A DNA stretch of 64,000 nucleotides from Lewinellaceae bacterium (GCA_020636225.1 JACJYI010000003.1:186001-250000), one strand, 5' to 3'; numbered from the stretch's first letter, positions 34,342 to 43,373 are shown. Made by a program: numbers and translations. Notes: generated by a model not told the origin, from the sequence alone.

Positions 34342-37300
34342 ATGACAAACCGAACCTTAATCCTGGTCTTTAGTCTGATTTTTTGGTCACAGATGATTGC
34401 GCAACCCGCACAATTTTACTTTGGTGACCTTGGGAAAGACCAGATTGCGCAGATGATACCATCGACTGACGGAAACTTCCTGGCGACAGGATCAAAGATG
34501 ATTGACAGTCAGCAGCAAATCTGGTTGCTCAAAGTCAATAAGGATGGCGTCGTTTTATGGGAAAAGACGTTTCTTCCGTCCGATCCCGATATTTCGGGCT
34601 TTGGCCATAGCCTAACGGTGCTCACCAATGGACAGATCATCATATCCGCCGAGGAACGAACGAAGGAAAGCTTTTCAGCTGGTTTAGGAATTGTCATCAA
34701 GACGGATGCAAATGGGGATGAAATATGGACGAAGACCTATTCCGATATCGAAGCCGTTTTTGATGCCATACCCTTTGGGGATAGTCTTTTATTGGTTGGA
34801 TGGAGGGATCAAACCGGTGCATCCAATATTGGTTTTGTGATGATGGTCAACGAAGACGGCACACAGCAATGGCTAAAGGACGTCATTATTTCCAGCAAGA
34901 ATAAGGTGCGACGCATTTTCCCTACTGATGATGGAAATTTTATACTATTGGGAAGAGCCAATGTGATCGGCGCCGGATTTGCAGGCATTTATTTGCAAAA
35001 AATAGATTCGAATGGCACGTTGATCTGGCAAAAAACTCTCGATACAGGTTGGAGAGAACCCAATATGTATGGTGACATCAATTATTATAACCAACCCTTA
35101 GGTGCAGTCCAGATGCCTGATGGTACCTTTTGGATAGTCAACCCCCTGACTTCCCTTAGCGATGTGCTTTTGTTGCATTTTTCCGAAGAAGGTGAACTTT
35201 TGTCGCAGAAAAAGTATGGTGATCCATCACTTGTCGAAGAGCCATATGGCCTAACAGCACTACCGGATGGGGGTTGGTTGATCACTGGCGAATCTTACAA
35301 TAACTCCTCTAAGGATGATCAAGTAAAGGGGTTTGCCATGCAAGTCGACAGCAATGGTCTCGATCTTTGGCGACAATATTATGGTGAAGGTGTCGTCATG
35401 AATCGTCTGTTCAGTGGGGTAGCTCTGGATGATGGCCAATTATTGATGGGTGGTGCGTCCACCAGTACGACGGGGAATGGGGACAGCGATGGCTGGCTGC
35501 TGCGCACGGACGCAGACGGGAATGCTTTGCCTTGGACCATCACCGGTCAAATAATCATCGATGAAAACAACAATTGCCTGGCCGACCCAGGAGAACAAGT
35601 GGCAAAAGGCTGGTTCATCGAAGTGACAGATACCGCAACACAATATGTGATCACGGACGATCAAGGCCAGTTTCAGATCCGAACGGGTGATGGTACTATG
35701 ACCTTGAAGGCGATAAAGCCGCAACCTTCTGACATTTGGCAATTTTGCAGTGATAGTCAGACCATGACCAGTAACAGCAATAACCCCGTCGGCCAATTGA
35801 CTTTCCTGGCACAGGCGATCGATGGGGGTTGCGCGCATTTGGAAGTTGGCATCACTCAGCCCGATCTAATGCGATGCGAAACCAGCACATTTATTGTGAC
35901 CGTTCAAAATAGAGGCTCCGGGGTTTCCGAGGAAAATCTGCTCGAACTTGTCAGCGACCCGGAATTCACTATCCTTTCCGCGTCCGAACCCTATTTCCAA
36001 AATGGAAATATTATCGAATTTGACATCGATCCCATGGATAGTTTTCAGCAAAAATCAATTGCCATCAAGGTGCAATTGAGTTGCGATGTACAGGTCGGTG
36101 CCACTCATGAAATGGTTGCGCGTATCCTGCCCGGGAAATGCACTCCCTTATGGGATGGTCCCCGCTTTACGGTGCAAGGTTTTTGTGGTGGAGATGAAGT
36201 GGTTTTTTTCCTGAATAATGATGGTGGTGGTGGCTCCCTTGCTCAATCCCGTTATCGCGTTATTTCTGATTATTTATTGCATACCGATTGGACCGAAGTT
36301 GTCCTGCCAGAGGGGGGACTTCCGCTATCCCTGTCCTTTCCGGCGGATGGCCGTAGCTGGCGTGTCGAACTGGAACAAGCCCCAAATTTTCCTACGGATA
36401 GCCACCCCGCTGCTGCCATTGAAGGTTGCGGTACAGGCAATAACGGTTTGCACGCTATTGCCTTTCGCAATGCCTGGCGTTTTGATGACGGTATGCCGGA
36501 GGTTTCTGCCGTTTTGGCCCCCAACACAACTGGTGTGCCCAACAGAATAGCGGAAGCATGTCCAGGCATGAGCGAACACAATTTTATCTCCAATGCAGAT
36601 TGGCTCGAGTTTACGGCTCGTGTACAGAATCCGTTCCCTACTACTGTCGGAAGTGCAATTTTTAGATTTTCATTTAGTACGAATTTAGATCTGTCAACTT
36701 TTCAAGTTGTGGCTTCAAATGGTCCGGTAGACATGAAAATGGAAAACCAAAAATTTATTACAACAAGAATGAACGGTTTGCAAATAGAACCCGGAGGGAT
36801 GTTCATGGTGCGTTTTCGGATTCGCCCCATAGAAGGCACACTGCCAGACATGTGGCAGGATAGTTACTTTTCGGTAAATGGGGATGCTTATGTTGACAAT
36901 CATGGGCCCTTTCCACTGATCCAAGGTTTTAACCGGTATTCAGTTGAAATTCCGAGTCCTGAAGATATTGATAATACCTACCCCCCTGAAATACTTCTGT
37001 ATGGCGGAAGGGATTCCGAATTCGGCGTCAATATGACCCTTGCCAAAGATGGAAATGTATTTCTGATCGGTGATTCACAGAGCTATAGCGATAATTCAAA
37101 CACAGACGGGTTTATCATCAAAGCGGATACCAAGGGCAGGGCATATTGGCTAAAGGCAATAGATTTGGGAGACCAAGGATCCAATAGCTTCAAAGGGATC
37201 GTGCCATCCAGTGATGGTGGCTGTATGGTTTCAGGAAATCATCGGCCACCGAATAATCTGGACTATAGCCTATCCAGTTACTCTCCATATATTGCACGAC

Positions 37301-38406
37301 TGGATATTCTAGGTGAGATGGTATGGAATAAGAAATTCCGGCCTGCTGGACAGGCATACGGTGCCTGGACCTCAGGTCTGTTGCCGACGTCTGGGGATGC
37401 GTCTATCTTGTATGGCTATACATTGACGAAAGGAGGAGGTACAGATCAATTTTATATAAAGATCAATCATTCCGGAGACACCATCTGGCAACAATATGGC
37501 GAATTAATAGGATCGGCCTTCAAGCCTTTAACTGGTATACAAACAGCGGACGGTGGATTTGTCTTTGTTGGGACAAACAAAAGCACCTTAATCGACTATG
37601 ATGTATTTCTTGAAAAAATTGATGCTAATGGACAGATATTGTGGAGCCAAGGATACAATAGTCAATACGATGCTTTTATTGTCGGCTTAAGTATAACCCC
37701 AGACGGTGGATATATGGTGTGTGGGGAATCACAATGGCAGCAAAATCCCTTTGAAATTGTAAGAACACCCACGTTTATTCGATTCAATTCAGATGGTGAA
37801 TTTCTATGGGAAAAAAGCCCTGTCGTTGGTCCCGCTAAACAAGCAGGAGCACGTGATATCATCCCTGCGCCCGGAGGTGGCTATTTCACTACAGGTGAAA
37901 TCAATATGGACACTATCGGATACCAAAGTGACTTACTACTCCTTAAAATAGATGAAAATGCGGAACCTTTATGGTGGCGAAATTTTGGTACGACAAATAT
38001 AGAGTGGGCTACTGATTTGCTGATGTCTTCTCCGGATCAACTATTGCTTTGGGGAAACAATCAAGTGAGGCCCGCTGCATATAACTTGCAAGCCGTACTG
38101 GTTCCAACGGACATGAATGGCAATATTGTGGTCGGACTGGAACAAATACCACAGATTCCACTATCGGATGTGACCGTTTTTCCAAATCCAGCAAACCATG
38201 GAATCCACATCGACATCTCCAATTATCCTGAATACAAAAGTGTGTCGTGGCTGCTCAGCGACTTAACCGGACGACAGGTTCATCAAGGCATATCACCTGG
38301 GAGGGCATTTGATATCAACCTCGAGAAGCTATCCAACGGCATGTACGTACTGAGCTTCCCTCAGCAGGGACTGCCGGCAAAGCGCATTGTTTTACTGCGG
38401 CAATAG
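34342..38406 (+). CDS. Large secreted beta-propeller-like protein with T9SS type A sorting domain
   Basis: 1354 residues. Signal peptide about 1-20 (LILVFSLIFWSQMIAQ). Two blocks of propeller-like repeats (about 25-395 and 880-1265) with recurring units such as TDGNFLATGSK...IWLLKVNKDGVVLWEKTF and PDGGYMVCGES. Between them lie an SdrD-B-like segment (about 395-475, GQIIIDENNNCLADPGEQV) and DUF11/conserved-repeat-like domains (about 495-860). The last about 75 residues are a T9SS type A sorting domain (VTVFPNPANHGIHIDI ... LSDLTGRQVHQGI ... LEKLSNGMYVLSF). The protein should be exported by the T9SS and anchored or released at the surface. Its function is unknown. Base use is AT-richer than the core genes. 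Confidence 0.85.
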   Translation: MTNRTLILVFSLIFWSQMIAQPAQFYFGDLGKDQIAQMIPSTDGNFLATGSKMIDSQQQIWLLKVNKDGVVLWEKTFLPSDPDISGFGHSLTVLTNGQIIISAEERTKESFSAGLGIVIKTDANGDEIWTKTYSDIEAVFDAIPFGDSLLLVGWRDQTGASNIGFVMMVNEDGTQQWLKDVIISSKNKVRRIFPTDDGNFILLGRANVIGAGFAGIYLQKIDSNGTLIWQKTLDTGWREPNMYGDINYYNQPLGAVQMPDGTFWIVNPLTSLSDVLLLHFSEEGELLSQKKYGDPSLVEEPYGLTALPDGGWLITGESYNNSSKDDQVKGFAMQVDSNGLDLWRQYYGEGVVMNRLFSGVALDDGQLLMGGASTSTTGNGDSDGWLLRTDADGNALPWTITGQIIIDENNNCLADPGEQVAKGWFIEVTDTATQYVITDDQGQFQIRTGDGTMTLKAIKPQPSDIWQFCSDSQTMTSNSNNPVGQLTFLAQAIDGGCAHLEVGITQPDLMRCETSTFIVTVQNRGSGVSEENLLELVSDPEFTILSASEPYFQNGNIIEFDIDPMDSFQQKSIAIKVQLSCDVQVGATHEMVARILPGKCTPLWDGPRFTVQGFCGGDEVVFFLNNDGGGGSLAQSRYRVISDYLLHTDWTEVVLPEGGLPLSLSFPADGRSWRVELEQAPNFPTDSHPAAAIEGCGTGNNGLHAIAFRNAWRFDDGMPEVSAVLAPNTTGVPNRIAEACPGMSEHNFISNADWLEFTARVQNPFPTTVGSAIFRFSFSTNLDLSTFQVVASNGPVDMKMENQKFITTRMNGLQIEPGGMFMVRFRIRPIEGTLPDMWQDSYFSVNGDAYVDNHGPFPLIQGFNRYSVEIPSPEDIDNTYPPEILLYGGRDSEFGVNMTLAKDGNVFLIGDSQSYSDNSNTDGFIIKADTKGRAYWLKAIDLGDQGSNSFKGIVPSSDGGCMVSGNHRPPNNLDYSLSSYSPYIARLDILGEMVWNKKFRPAGQAYGAWTSGLLPTSGDASILYGYTLTKGGGTDQFYIKINHSGDTIWQQYGELIGSAFKPLTGIQTADGGFVFVGTNKSTLIDYDVFLEKIDANGQILWSQGYNSQYDAFIVGLSITPDGGYMVCGESQWQQNPFEIVRTPTFIRFNSDGEFLWEKSPVVGPAKQAGARDIIPAPGGGYFTTGEINMDTIGYQSDLLLLKIDENAEPLWWRNFGTTNIEWATDLLMSSPDQLLLWGNNQVRPAAYNLQAVLVPTDMNGNIVVGLEQIPQIPLSDVTVFPNPANHGIHIDISNYPEYKSVSWLLSDLTGRQVHQGISPGRAFDINLEKLSNGMYVLSFPQQGLPAKRIVLLRQ

Positions 38407-38421
38407 GGATATAAAGGGCCG

Positions 38422-38487
38422 GGGATAAACTCCACACCCCGGTGGGGGGGAGACACACTCCCTCCCCCGGGGTGTGGAGTTTATCCC
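38422..38487. repeat. 21-bp perfect inverted repeat (large hairpin)
   Basis: Left arm 38422-38442 begins GGGATAAACTCCACACCCC; right arm 38467-38487 is its exact reverse complement. The 24-nt centre is itself G-rich on the left and C-rich on the right and can extend the stem. It begins 16 nt after the stop of the large T9SS gene. It is too long for an ordinary terminator and has no clear T run. Confidence 0.85.
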
Positions 38488-38490
38488 ATG

Positions 38491-38530
38491 TTGCTGCGTA
38501 ATGCATCGCTTGGCTCGCATTACGCAGCAA
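38491..38530. repeat. 14-bp perfect inverted repeat (second hairpin)
   Basis: Arms TTGCTGCGTAATGC and GCATTACGCAGCAA around a 12-nt loop, 3 nt after the first hairpin. The right arm runs into AAAAAGAAG. Confidence 0.85.
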
Positions 38531-38798
38531 AAAGAAGATGAATACGGCCTGTAGTCAATGAAAAACTCGCGACATCCTCGTATATCGAATACGCGTATCC
38601 CACTGACCAAGCACATCTTGAGGAGTTGACTGAATGTATCCCTCCGAGCGACTGGAGACTTCCTACTCTTCGTACAACTATTGGTTGAGAAAATTCCAGT
38701 CTGCGGCTGAGGTCCCGATGACCAGTCGTCCTGTCTACAGAAGATTGTGCGGCGGCCAGCGAGGGCAGGAAGAAGAGGAGGATGACGACATGTTTCAT
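38520..38798 (-). CDS. Doubtful small exported protein or gene remnant
   Basis: 92 codons. The start MKHVVILLFFLPSLAAAQ is a convincing signal peptide, similar in layout to that of the TlpA-like protein at 31863 (MKHLLLLFAFLPFISFGQ). The remainder (SSVDRTTGHRDLSRRLEF...) has no domain and ends within the second hairpin. It could be a very small secreted protein, or the truncated 5' end of a lost gene cut off by the hairpin element. Confidence 0.3.
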   Translation of the reverse strand: MKHVVILLFFLPSLAAAQSSVDRTTGHRDLSRRLEFSQPIVVRRVGSLQSLGGIHSVNSSRCAWSVGYAYSIYEDVASFSLTTGRIHLLFAA

Positions 38799-39027
38799 GG
38801 ATGATGCTGTGGGTGGGTTGGATGGTGATCCGGGTGAGTAATAGGGGTGGTTTCGGTCAGCCCGGGAGGGTATAAGCACCGTATACGGGCAAGCAAGTAT
38901 ACTGAGAATCTGGCAGAACGGGTACACCGGGTGTACAAGCACTGAGCTGGTAAGTCCGGTTGAAATGAAAGGGATATCCGGACGCAGGAAATCGGCATAC
39001 ACCGGGTGGGTGCCGTACATTTGCGCC

Positions 39028-40065
39028 ATGATGTCATCCGGAAAAGTGATCGTGACCGGTGGAGCCGGCTATATCGGTTCGCATACCGTGGTCGACCTGC
39101 AACGGGCGGGCTATGAGGTGGTGGTCCTGGACAATCTGTCCAACTCCGATATCCGAGTCCTGGACGGGATAGCGGCCATTACCGGTACCAGGCCCCGTTT
39201 TCATCGGATGGATATCCAGGATGAAGGGAGGTTACGGGAGGTGATGACTGAACACCGCGATGCATGGGGAGTCATCCATTTCGCGGCATTCAAGGCAGTG
39301 GGTGAAAGTGTGCAGAGGCCCCTGGATTATTATGCCAACAATGTCGGCGGGATGATCTCCCTGCTGCGGGTGATGGCTGGATTGGAAATGGATCGGGTGA
39401 TCTTTTCCTCCTCCTGTACCGTGTATGGCCAGCCGGCTGTGCTGCCGGTGACGGAGGATGCACCTGTCCAGGTCGCCCAGTCGCCCTATGGCAATACCAA
39501 GCAGATCTGCGAGGAGATCCTGCGGGATGCGGTATCTGCCGGATCGTTCAACGGGGTGATCTCCCTGCGGTATTTCAATCCGGTCGGAGCGGATCCTTCG
39601 GCCCTGATCGGCGAGTTACCATTGGGTGTGCCAGCCAACCTGATGCCCTTCATCACCCAGACAGCCGCCGGCCTTCGTGAGGAGCTGAAGGTGTATGGCG
39701 GTGACTATGCCACACCGGACGGGACGGCCATCCGGGACTATATCCATGTCAGCGACCTGGCAGCAGCGCACCGGGTGGCCCTGGAGCGGCTGGTGCGCGG
39801 CAAGCAGCAAGAGGCTTTCGAGATCTTCAATATCGGTACAGGCAGGGGCACCTCTGTCCTGGAAGTCATCCAGGCCTTCGAGAAGGTGAGCGGCCGGACG
39901 CTGCCCTACCGGATCGTGGATCGCCGGCCCGGCGATGTGGAGCAGGTGTGGGCGGATACGACCCGAGCCAACCGGGTGCTGGGTTGGACCGCTGAGCGAT
40001 CCCTGGAGGACATGGTGGCCAGTGCGTGGAAGTGGGAGCGAACCCGAGTAGAGGGTAGGGGGTAG
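39028..40065 (+). CDS. galE: UDP-glucose 4-epimerase, copy 2
   Basis: 345 residues, start MMSSGKVIVTGG chosen to align with copy 1. It has the same NAD motif and YGNTK catalytic pair. It differs from copy 1 mainly in residues 50-125 (for example RFHRMDIQDEGRLREV versus VFHPIDIADHSALTDV) and near 235-265. Loss of the stop codon found in copy 1 (GAG TAA versus GAG CGA) adds eight residues, RTRVEGRG. A TACATTTG element precedes the start by 3 nt. Both copies should be active epimerases; a different sugar preference in one of them is possible. Confidence 0.9.
   Translation: MMSSGKVIVTGGAGYIGSHTVVDLQRAGYEVVVLDNLSNSDIRVLDGIAAITGTRPRFHRMDIQDEGRLREVMTEHRDAWGVIHFAAFKAVGESVQRPLDYYANNVGGMISLLRVMAGLEMDRVIFSSSCTVYGQPAVLPVTEDAPVQVAQSPYGNTKQICEEILRDAVSAGSFNGVISLRYFNPVGADPSALIGELPLGVPANLMPFITQTAAGLREELKVYGGDYATPDGTAIRDYIHVSDLAAAHRVALERLVRGKQQEAFEIFNIGTGRGTSVLEVIQAFEKVSGRTLPYRIVDRRPGDVEQVWADTTRANRVLGWTAERSLEDMVASAWKWERTRVEGRG
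39817..40025 (+). repeat. 209-bp tract identical to galE copy 1
   Basis: Partner of 32891-33099. Direct orientation, about 6.9 kb apart, so recombination between the two would delete the segment that carries the barrel-like and large T9SS genes. Confidence 0.9.
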
Positions 40066-40346
40066 AGCGTGGATTGACCTGGAGGCTATTTGCGGTTCGC
40101 TTTTCGCAATTCACAGACTCGTTTAATCTATGACAGCTCCCCAATTTTCTGCTACCCCGTCAGCGTCAATTATTGTGTGAGTCATTTATCCTCGAAAGTT
40201 TATTTCAGATATGGATCACCATTCGTACTTCTCACGAAGATTTTCAAAATGACTTGACATGCTGGTATGTTGATGAACTCTGAAATCAGATGATACGCAT
40301 GCACCAGGTCTACATGTATTGACATCTGAAAGTAATAAACACAGGT

Positions 40347-40946
40347 ATGCGCATATTCATGTTCCTCCTTCTTCTTCTTCTTCTTCTTCTTCTTCTTTGT
40401 CGTTGTCATTCTCAAGAGGGGAATCCGGTTGTCGATCTTCGTCCAGATCGAGAGCAAGACTTTCTGGTTGTAGATCATTCCATGCAGCTGGATTATGAAG
40501 GATTGGTGAAGTTGGCTGATTCACTTGTTTGTGATTCAATATTCGTTCAATTTTCATTGACACCTGAAGGGTCTGATACCACATATCTCTTGTCTCCTTT
40601 GGGGTGGTGCAAAGAGACCACAGTCTGTATATTACGGAAGCCAAGAAATGTTCTGGTTCTATCCATGGAGGCCATAGATGATTTGTTTGCTTCCGGTCAA
40701 CTGGAGGATGAATTATTGAATCATATGCTCAACAGAGAGAAAAATCTTGCTCATGCAGAACGACCTTCCAAGGCCATAATCTTTTTTGATGCACCAAATA
40801 CTGCGCCCATTCATCAGGTAGAGGATGCCCTTGGAAAGTTGGCCGTGGCATTCGATAGGATGCATCAACACATTTCAAATGAACTGCCATTTTTACCATT
40901 TCAGATTGGACGGCAATGGCCTGATCCCATAGAGGTTGTCAAATAG
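40347..40946 (+). CDS. Exported protein of unknown function with poly-Leu signal peptide
   Basis: 199 residues. The signal core is eleven consecutive Leu (MRIFMFLLLLLLLLLLLCRC), ten of them coded by CTT repeats. Cys18 could be lipidated, but the lipobox is unusual because Leu alone precedes it. The mature part has no known domain: ITFE-poor, acidic, with DSIFVQFSLTPEGSDTTYLL, LGWCKETTVCILRKP and IIFFDAPNTAPIHQVEDALGKL. It is followed 21 nt later by another lipoprotein gene, likely in the same transcript. The gene is AT-rich and next to an insertion sequence, so it is probably accessory. Confidence 0.6.
   Translation: MRIFMFLLLLLLLLLLLCRCHSQEGNPVVDLRPDREQDFLVVDHSMQLDYEGLVKLADSLVCDSIFVQFSLTPEGSDTTYLLSPLGWCKETTVCILRKPRNVLVLSMEAIDDLFASGQLEDELLNHMLNREKNLAHAERPSKAIIFFDAPNTAPIHQVEDALGKLAVAFDRMHQHISNELPFLPFQIGRQWPDPIEVVK
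40368..40397 (+). repeat. (CTT)10 microsatellite inside a signal peptide
   Basis: Ten perfect CTT units coding for Leu within the hydrophobic core of the signal peptide of the gene at 40347. Changes in copy number would alter signal length without shifting the frame. Confidence 0.9.
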
Positions 40947-40967
40947 AATTTTAATCCACAAGCAGGT

Positions 40968-41594
40968 ATGAGACAGAGCAATATTTCGATCATGTCGGCA
41001 ATGCTAGGCCTTTTACTTTTGATGTCGTGCGAGTTTGACCGAGCTTGTGATCCTAGCTCGGAAATTTTTGAATTCCAGTCAATTATTTCTGACCATTTTC
41101 CAAATGAGCTGACCTTGACGACGTTGACTGATGTGCAGTATATCCATGGGGTTAATTCTGAAGATCATGGGGTCATGGCAGGCACATCAAAGGATCAGGG
41201 ACGACATTTTTCGATGAAGCCACCTCCGCAAGGTCCATACCTCACATATCAAGATCTGATCCAGTATTGCGAGCTGGGGTGTTTGACTTTGGAAGAAGCA
41301 GAATTTCTGCATCGGAAATTAATTCATGATGCTGATCAATGCGTTGCGCACTTTTCTCCAGATGCATCATTTGCCCAAATCTCCAGCAAAGAATTGAATG
41401 AACACATTCAGGAAAGGGGCGATATTTTCATTCCGTATCGACAGTGCAGTGTCCCACTCTTTTCTCCTGATCGGCGACGTGTTCTTTTTTTCGTTGAGCA
41501 CATGGGAAATGCCGGATCCGGATGGGTTTATATTTTCCAAAAGACAAGTGATCATTGGCAAGAGATCTACTCCCGGAATATATGGATATCCTGA
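40968..41594 (+). CDS. Lipoprotein of unknown function
   Basis: 208 residues. Signal MRQSNISIMSAMLGLLLLMSCEFDRAC with the lipobox Cys at 21. The mature part shows no familiar domain; notable features are several Cys (positions near 27, 100, 104, 125 and 160), GPYLTYQDLIQYCELGCLTLEEAEFL and a C-terminal beta-rich stretch (VPLFSPDRRRVLFFVEHMGNAGSGWVYIFQK) that recalls small lipocalin-like or DUF domains. It is located 21 nt after another exported protein and 23 nt before an insertion sequence that entered the region just behind its stop. Confidence 0.6.
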   Translation: MRQSNISIMSAMLGLLLLMSCEFDRACDPSSEIFEFQSIISDHFPNELTLTTLTDVQYIHGVNSEDHGVMAGTSKDQGRHFSMKPPPQGPYLTYQDLIQYCELGCLTLEEAEFLHRKLIHDADQCVAHFSPDASFAQISSKELNEHIQERGDIFIPYRQCSVPLFSPDRRRVLFFVEHMGNAGSGWVYIFQKTSDHWQEIYSRNIWIS

Positions 41595-41617
41595 CCGGGT
41601 GAGAAGTAGTTAGCTAG

Positions 41618-43176
41618 TCGTCCCTGAAAAACCCCATTGCCCACATTGTCATTCATGCTTCTAGGAATGAATTTTGTGGAAATTACTCCTCATTTGATTG
41701 CAAGTTGCCAGAATATGTCCATATACCGCGATCTCCCAGCACATGGATGCCCATAGATCTCGAAAAAATGCCCAAAAAGATGACCTGATTTGATTCAGGC
41801 GCATCTTGAGGTTGAATGCCGCTCCGGCAAGTAAACAATTCACAGCATCTCCTATTTCTCTGGACAGGAAGTTTCGTCGCATCCGATGATCTTCCTTCAA
41901 GTGACCAATGACCGGTTCTATTCCAGCCCGCTTCCGAAATCGCTTTCTCTGCTTTTGTTTTTCGTAATTCGTTTGACTTTTGCTTCCGGATGTCGGGATC
42001 AATATTTTGGTTTGTCCAATTTCTTTACGTCCGCGATATCCCCGGTCTGCAACTGCAATCTTCGGTCGATCGCCTCCCGCATTTCGACGGATACGCTCTA
42101 TTTGGTCCAGACTGGCTTCCAGTGTATCTCCATCATAGGGGTTTCCCGTAAAGCTTTTCATCCCTACAATGACTCCACTTTTTGCATTTCGGGCTACCGA
42201 AACCTTGCATCCAAATTCATACTTCTTGTGCGGCTTCCCCTTCGCTATACACCACACTGCCGGTTCATGCAAACTGTACCTTTTGTTCTTGGATGACTTC
42301 TTCTGCGCCAATACCTGTTCAAACAGATTTAAACTCGGGCCGTAGTATGCAAGGGCCTCTGCATCCAACTTCCTGAGTAAATCTCGTACCAACCGTCCAG
42401 CTATTGTTTTGAGTTTTCGACTTGCCTTCCTCGCAGCCTTCTGACGGCGGGGATGCCCTCCATTATGCAGTTTCATCCGTAACCCCTTTACCACAAAACG
42501 GTACGACTGTCTTAAATCAACTCGCTCCGCTTTGGCGTAGGACCAACAGTATTTGATGATCTTAAACGCCAGCTTGCTATCTGTTGGAAACGTGATGTTC
42601 TTTTCCTGAACCGTCGTGTCAACTTGTACTTCTTCCTCTGCCTCACTTCCGGAATGCAACCGCACTGTCAGACTTAATACCTTTTCCATTCCAGCCTCTC
42701 CAACCCGCTTTCTGAAATACACGAAATCCGTCGAATCAAATGGTGGCTTATGTTGAAAATATTGTTCCCCGGTAAAATATTGCCAATAAGGATTTTCTAC
42801 CCACCTCGCCAATACGGATTCGTCACTCTGATTATAAAGCTGCTTCAGCAACAGCATACCAACCATCGTTCGAATGGGAATACTTGGTCTACCTTCCTCT
42901 GAATATGAGTCTTTGAGTTCATTCTCAATCCAATTCCAATCAACCTCCTTGGATAAGATAATCAGCTCATGGTTCATGTTCACCATTTGATCCAGGCGCA
43001 TCCGAAAGAGGTCATGTTGATCCTGTGGTAGAAATTTGCCCAACATTTTTTGCAAGGTTTTTTACTCAATTCTTACTTTCCTTGCGAAAAATAAGGCCTA
43101 CAATCCATATGTTCTGACCTGCATTGACCTAATTGTCAAGTTATTAGCATGTTGTGAATAACTTTTTCAGGGACGA
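41618..43176 (-). mobile_element. Complete IS5-family insertion sequence
   Basis: About 1.56 kb with one transposase gene. The ends carry perfect 14-bp terminal inverted repeats (TCGTCCCTGAAAAA at 41618-41631; its complement at 43163-43176). CTAG is present on both sides (41614-41617 and 43177-43180), matching the 4-bp YTAR-type target duplication of IS5-type elements. Because the flanks form the palindrome TAGCTAG/CTAGCTA, the exact boundary is uncertain by a few bases. Confidence 0.88.
41661..43055 (-). CDS. IS5-family transposase
   Basis: 464 residues, intact. N-terminal DUF772/InsH-type domain (about 45-120, GRPSIPIRTMVGMLLLKQLYNQSDESVLARWVENPYWQYF), then a DDE nuclease: first Asp146 in EVQVDTTV, second Asp in KIAVADRGYRG, Glu in GIEPVIGHLKEDHRMRRN. 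A basic insert (about 190-225, GGHPRRQKAARKASRKLK) lies between the first and second acidic residues. It catalyses cut-and-paste transposition. No frameshift or stop is present, so it may be active. Confidence 0.9.
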   Translation of the reverse strand: MQKMLGKFLPQDQHDLFRMRLDQMVNMNHELIILSKEVDWNWIENELKDSYSEEGRPSIPIRTMVGMLLLKQLYNQSDESVLARWVENPYWQYFTGEQYFQHKPPFDSTDFVYFRKRVGEAGMEKVLSLTVRLHSGSEAEEEVQVDTTVQEKNITFPTDSKLAFKIIKYCWSYAKAERVDLRQSYRFVVKGLRMKLHNGGHPRRQKAARKASRKLKTIAGRLVRDLLRKLDAEALAYYGPSLNLFEQVLAQKKSSKNKRYSLHEPAVWCIAKGKPHKKYEFGCKVSVARNAKSGVIVGMKSFTGNPYDGDTLEASLDQIERIRRNAGGDRPKIAVADRGYRGRKEIGQTKILIPTSGSKSQTNYEKQKQRKRFRKRAGIEPVIGHLKEDHRMRRNFLSREIGDAVNCLLAGAAFNLKMRLNQIRSSFWAFFRDLWASMCWEIAVYGHILATCNQMRSNFHKIHS

Positions 43177-43373
43177 CTAGCTACTATCGAAAACCCTGAT
43201 TGGATGACCCTTGTCGAGTCATTCATGGGCCATTGTCAGACAGTGTCCGATGATTAACCCTTTCTTTCGGTCGAATGAATTCACCTGATCTGCTGTGTCC
43301 AGGGATCTTTTGGCTTTTACTGTGATCCCTCTTCTTCCAAATCCCCTTACCTTTGCCCCTTCACATTCAGGAT

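Larger units (their letters stand above)
38407..39027. other. Intergenic stretch with two large hairpins before galE copy 2
   Basis: Contains the two inverted repeats described separately, a doubtful small minus-strand frame (38520-38798), and the promoter region of galE copy 2, where TACATTTG occurs at 39017-39024, three nt before the first ATG. Otherwise nothing recognisable. Confidence 0.6.

Noticed and set aside
40200..40478. Minus-strand frame with poly-Glu/Lys from the CTT repeat
   Set aside because: The plus-strand frame gives a signal peptide and continues for 199 residues; the minus frame has only low-complexity residues.
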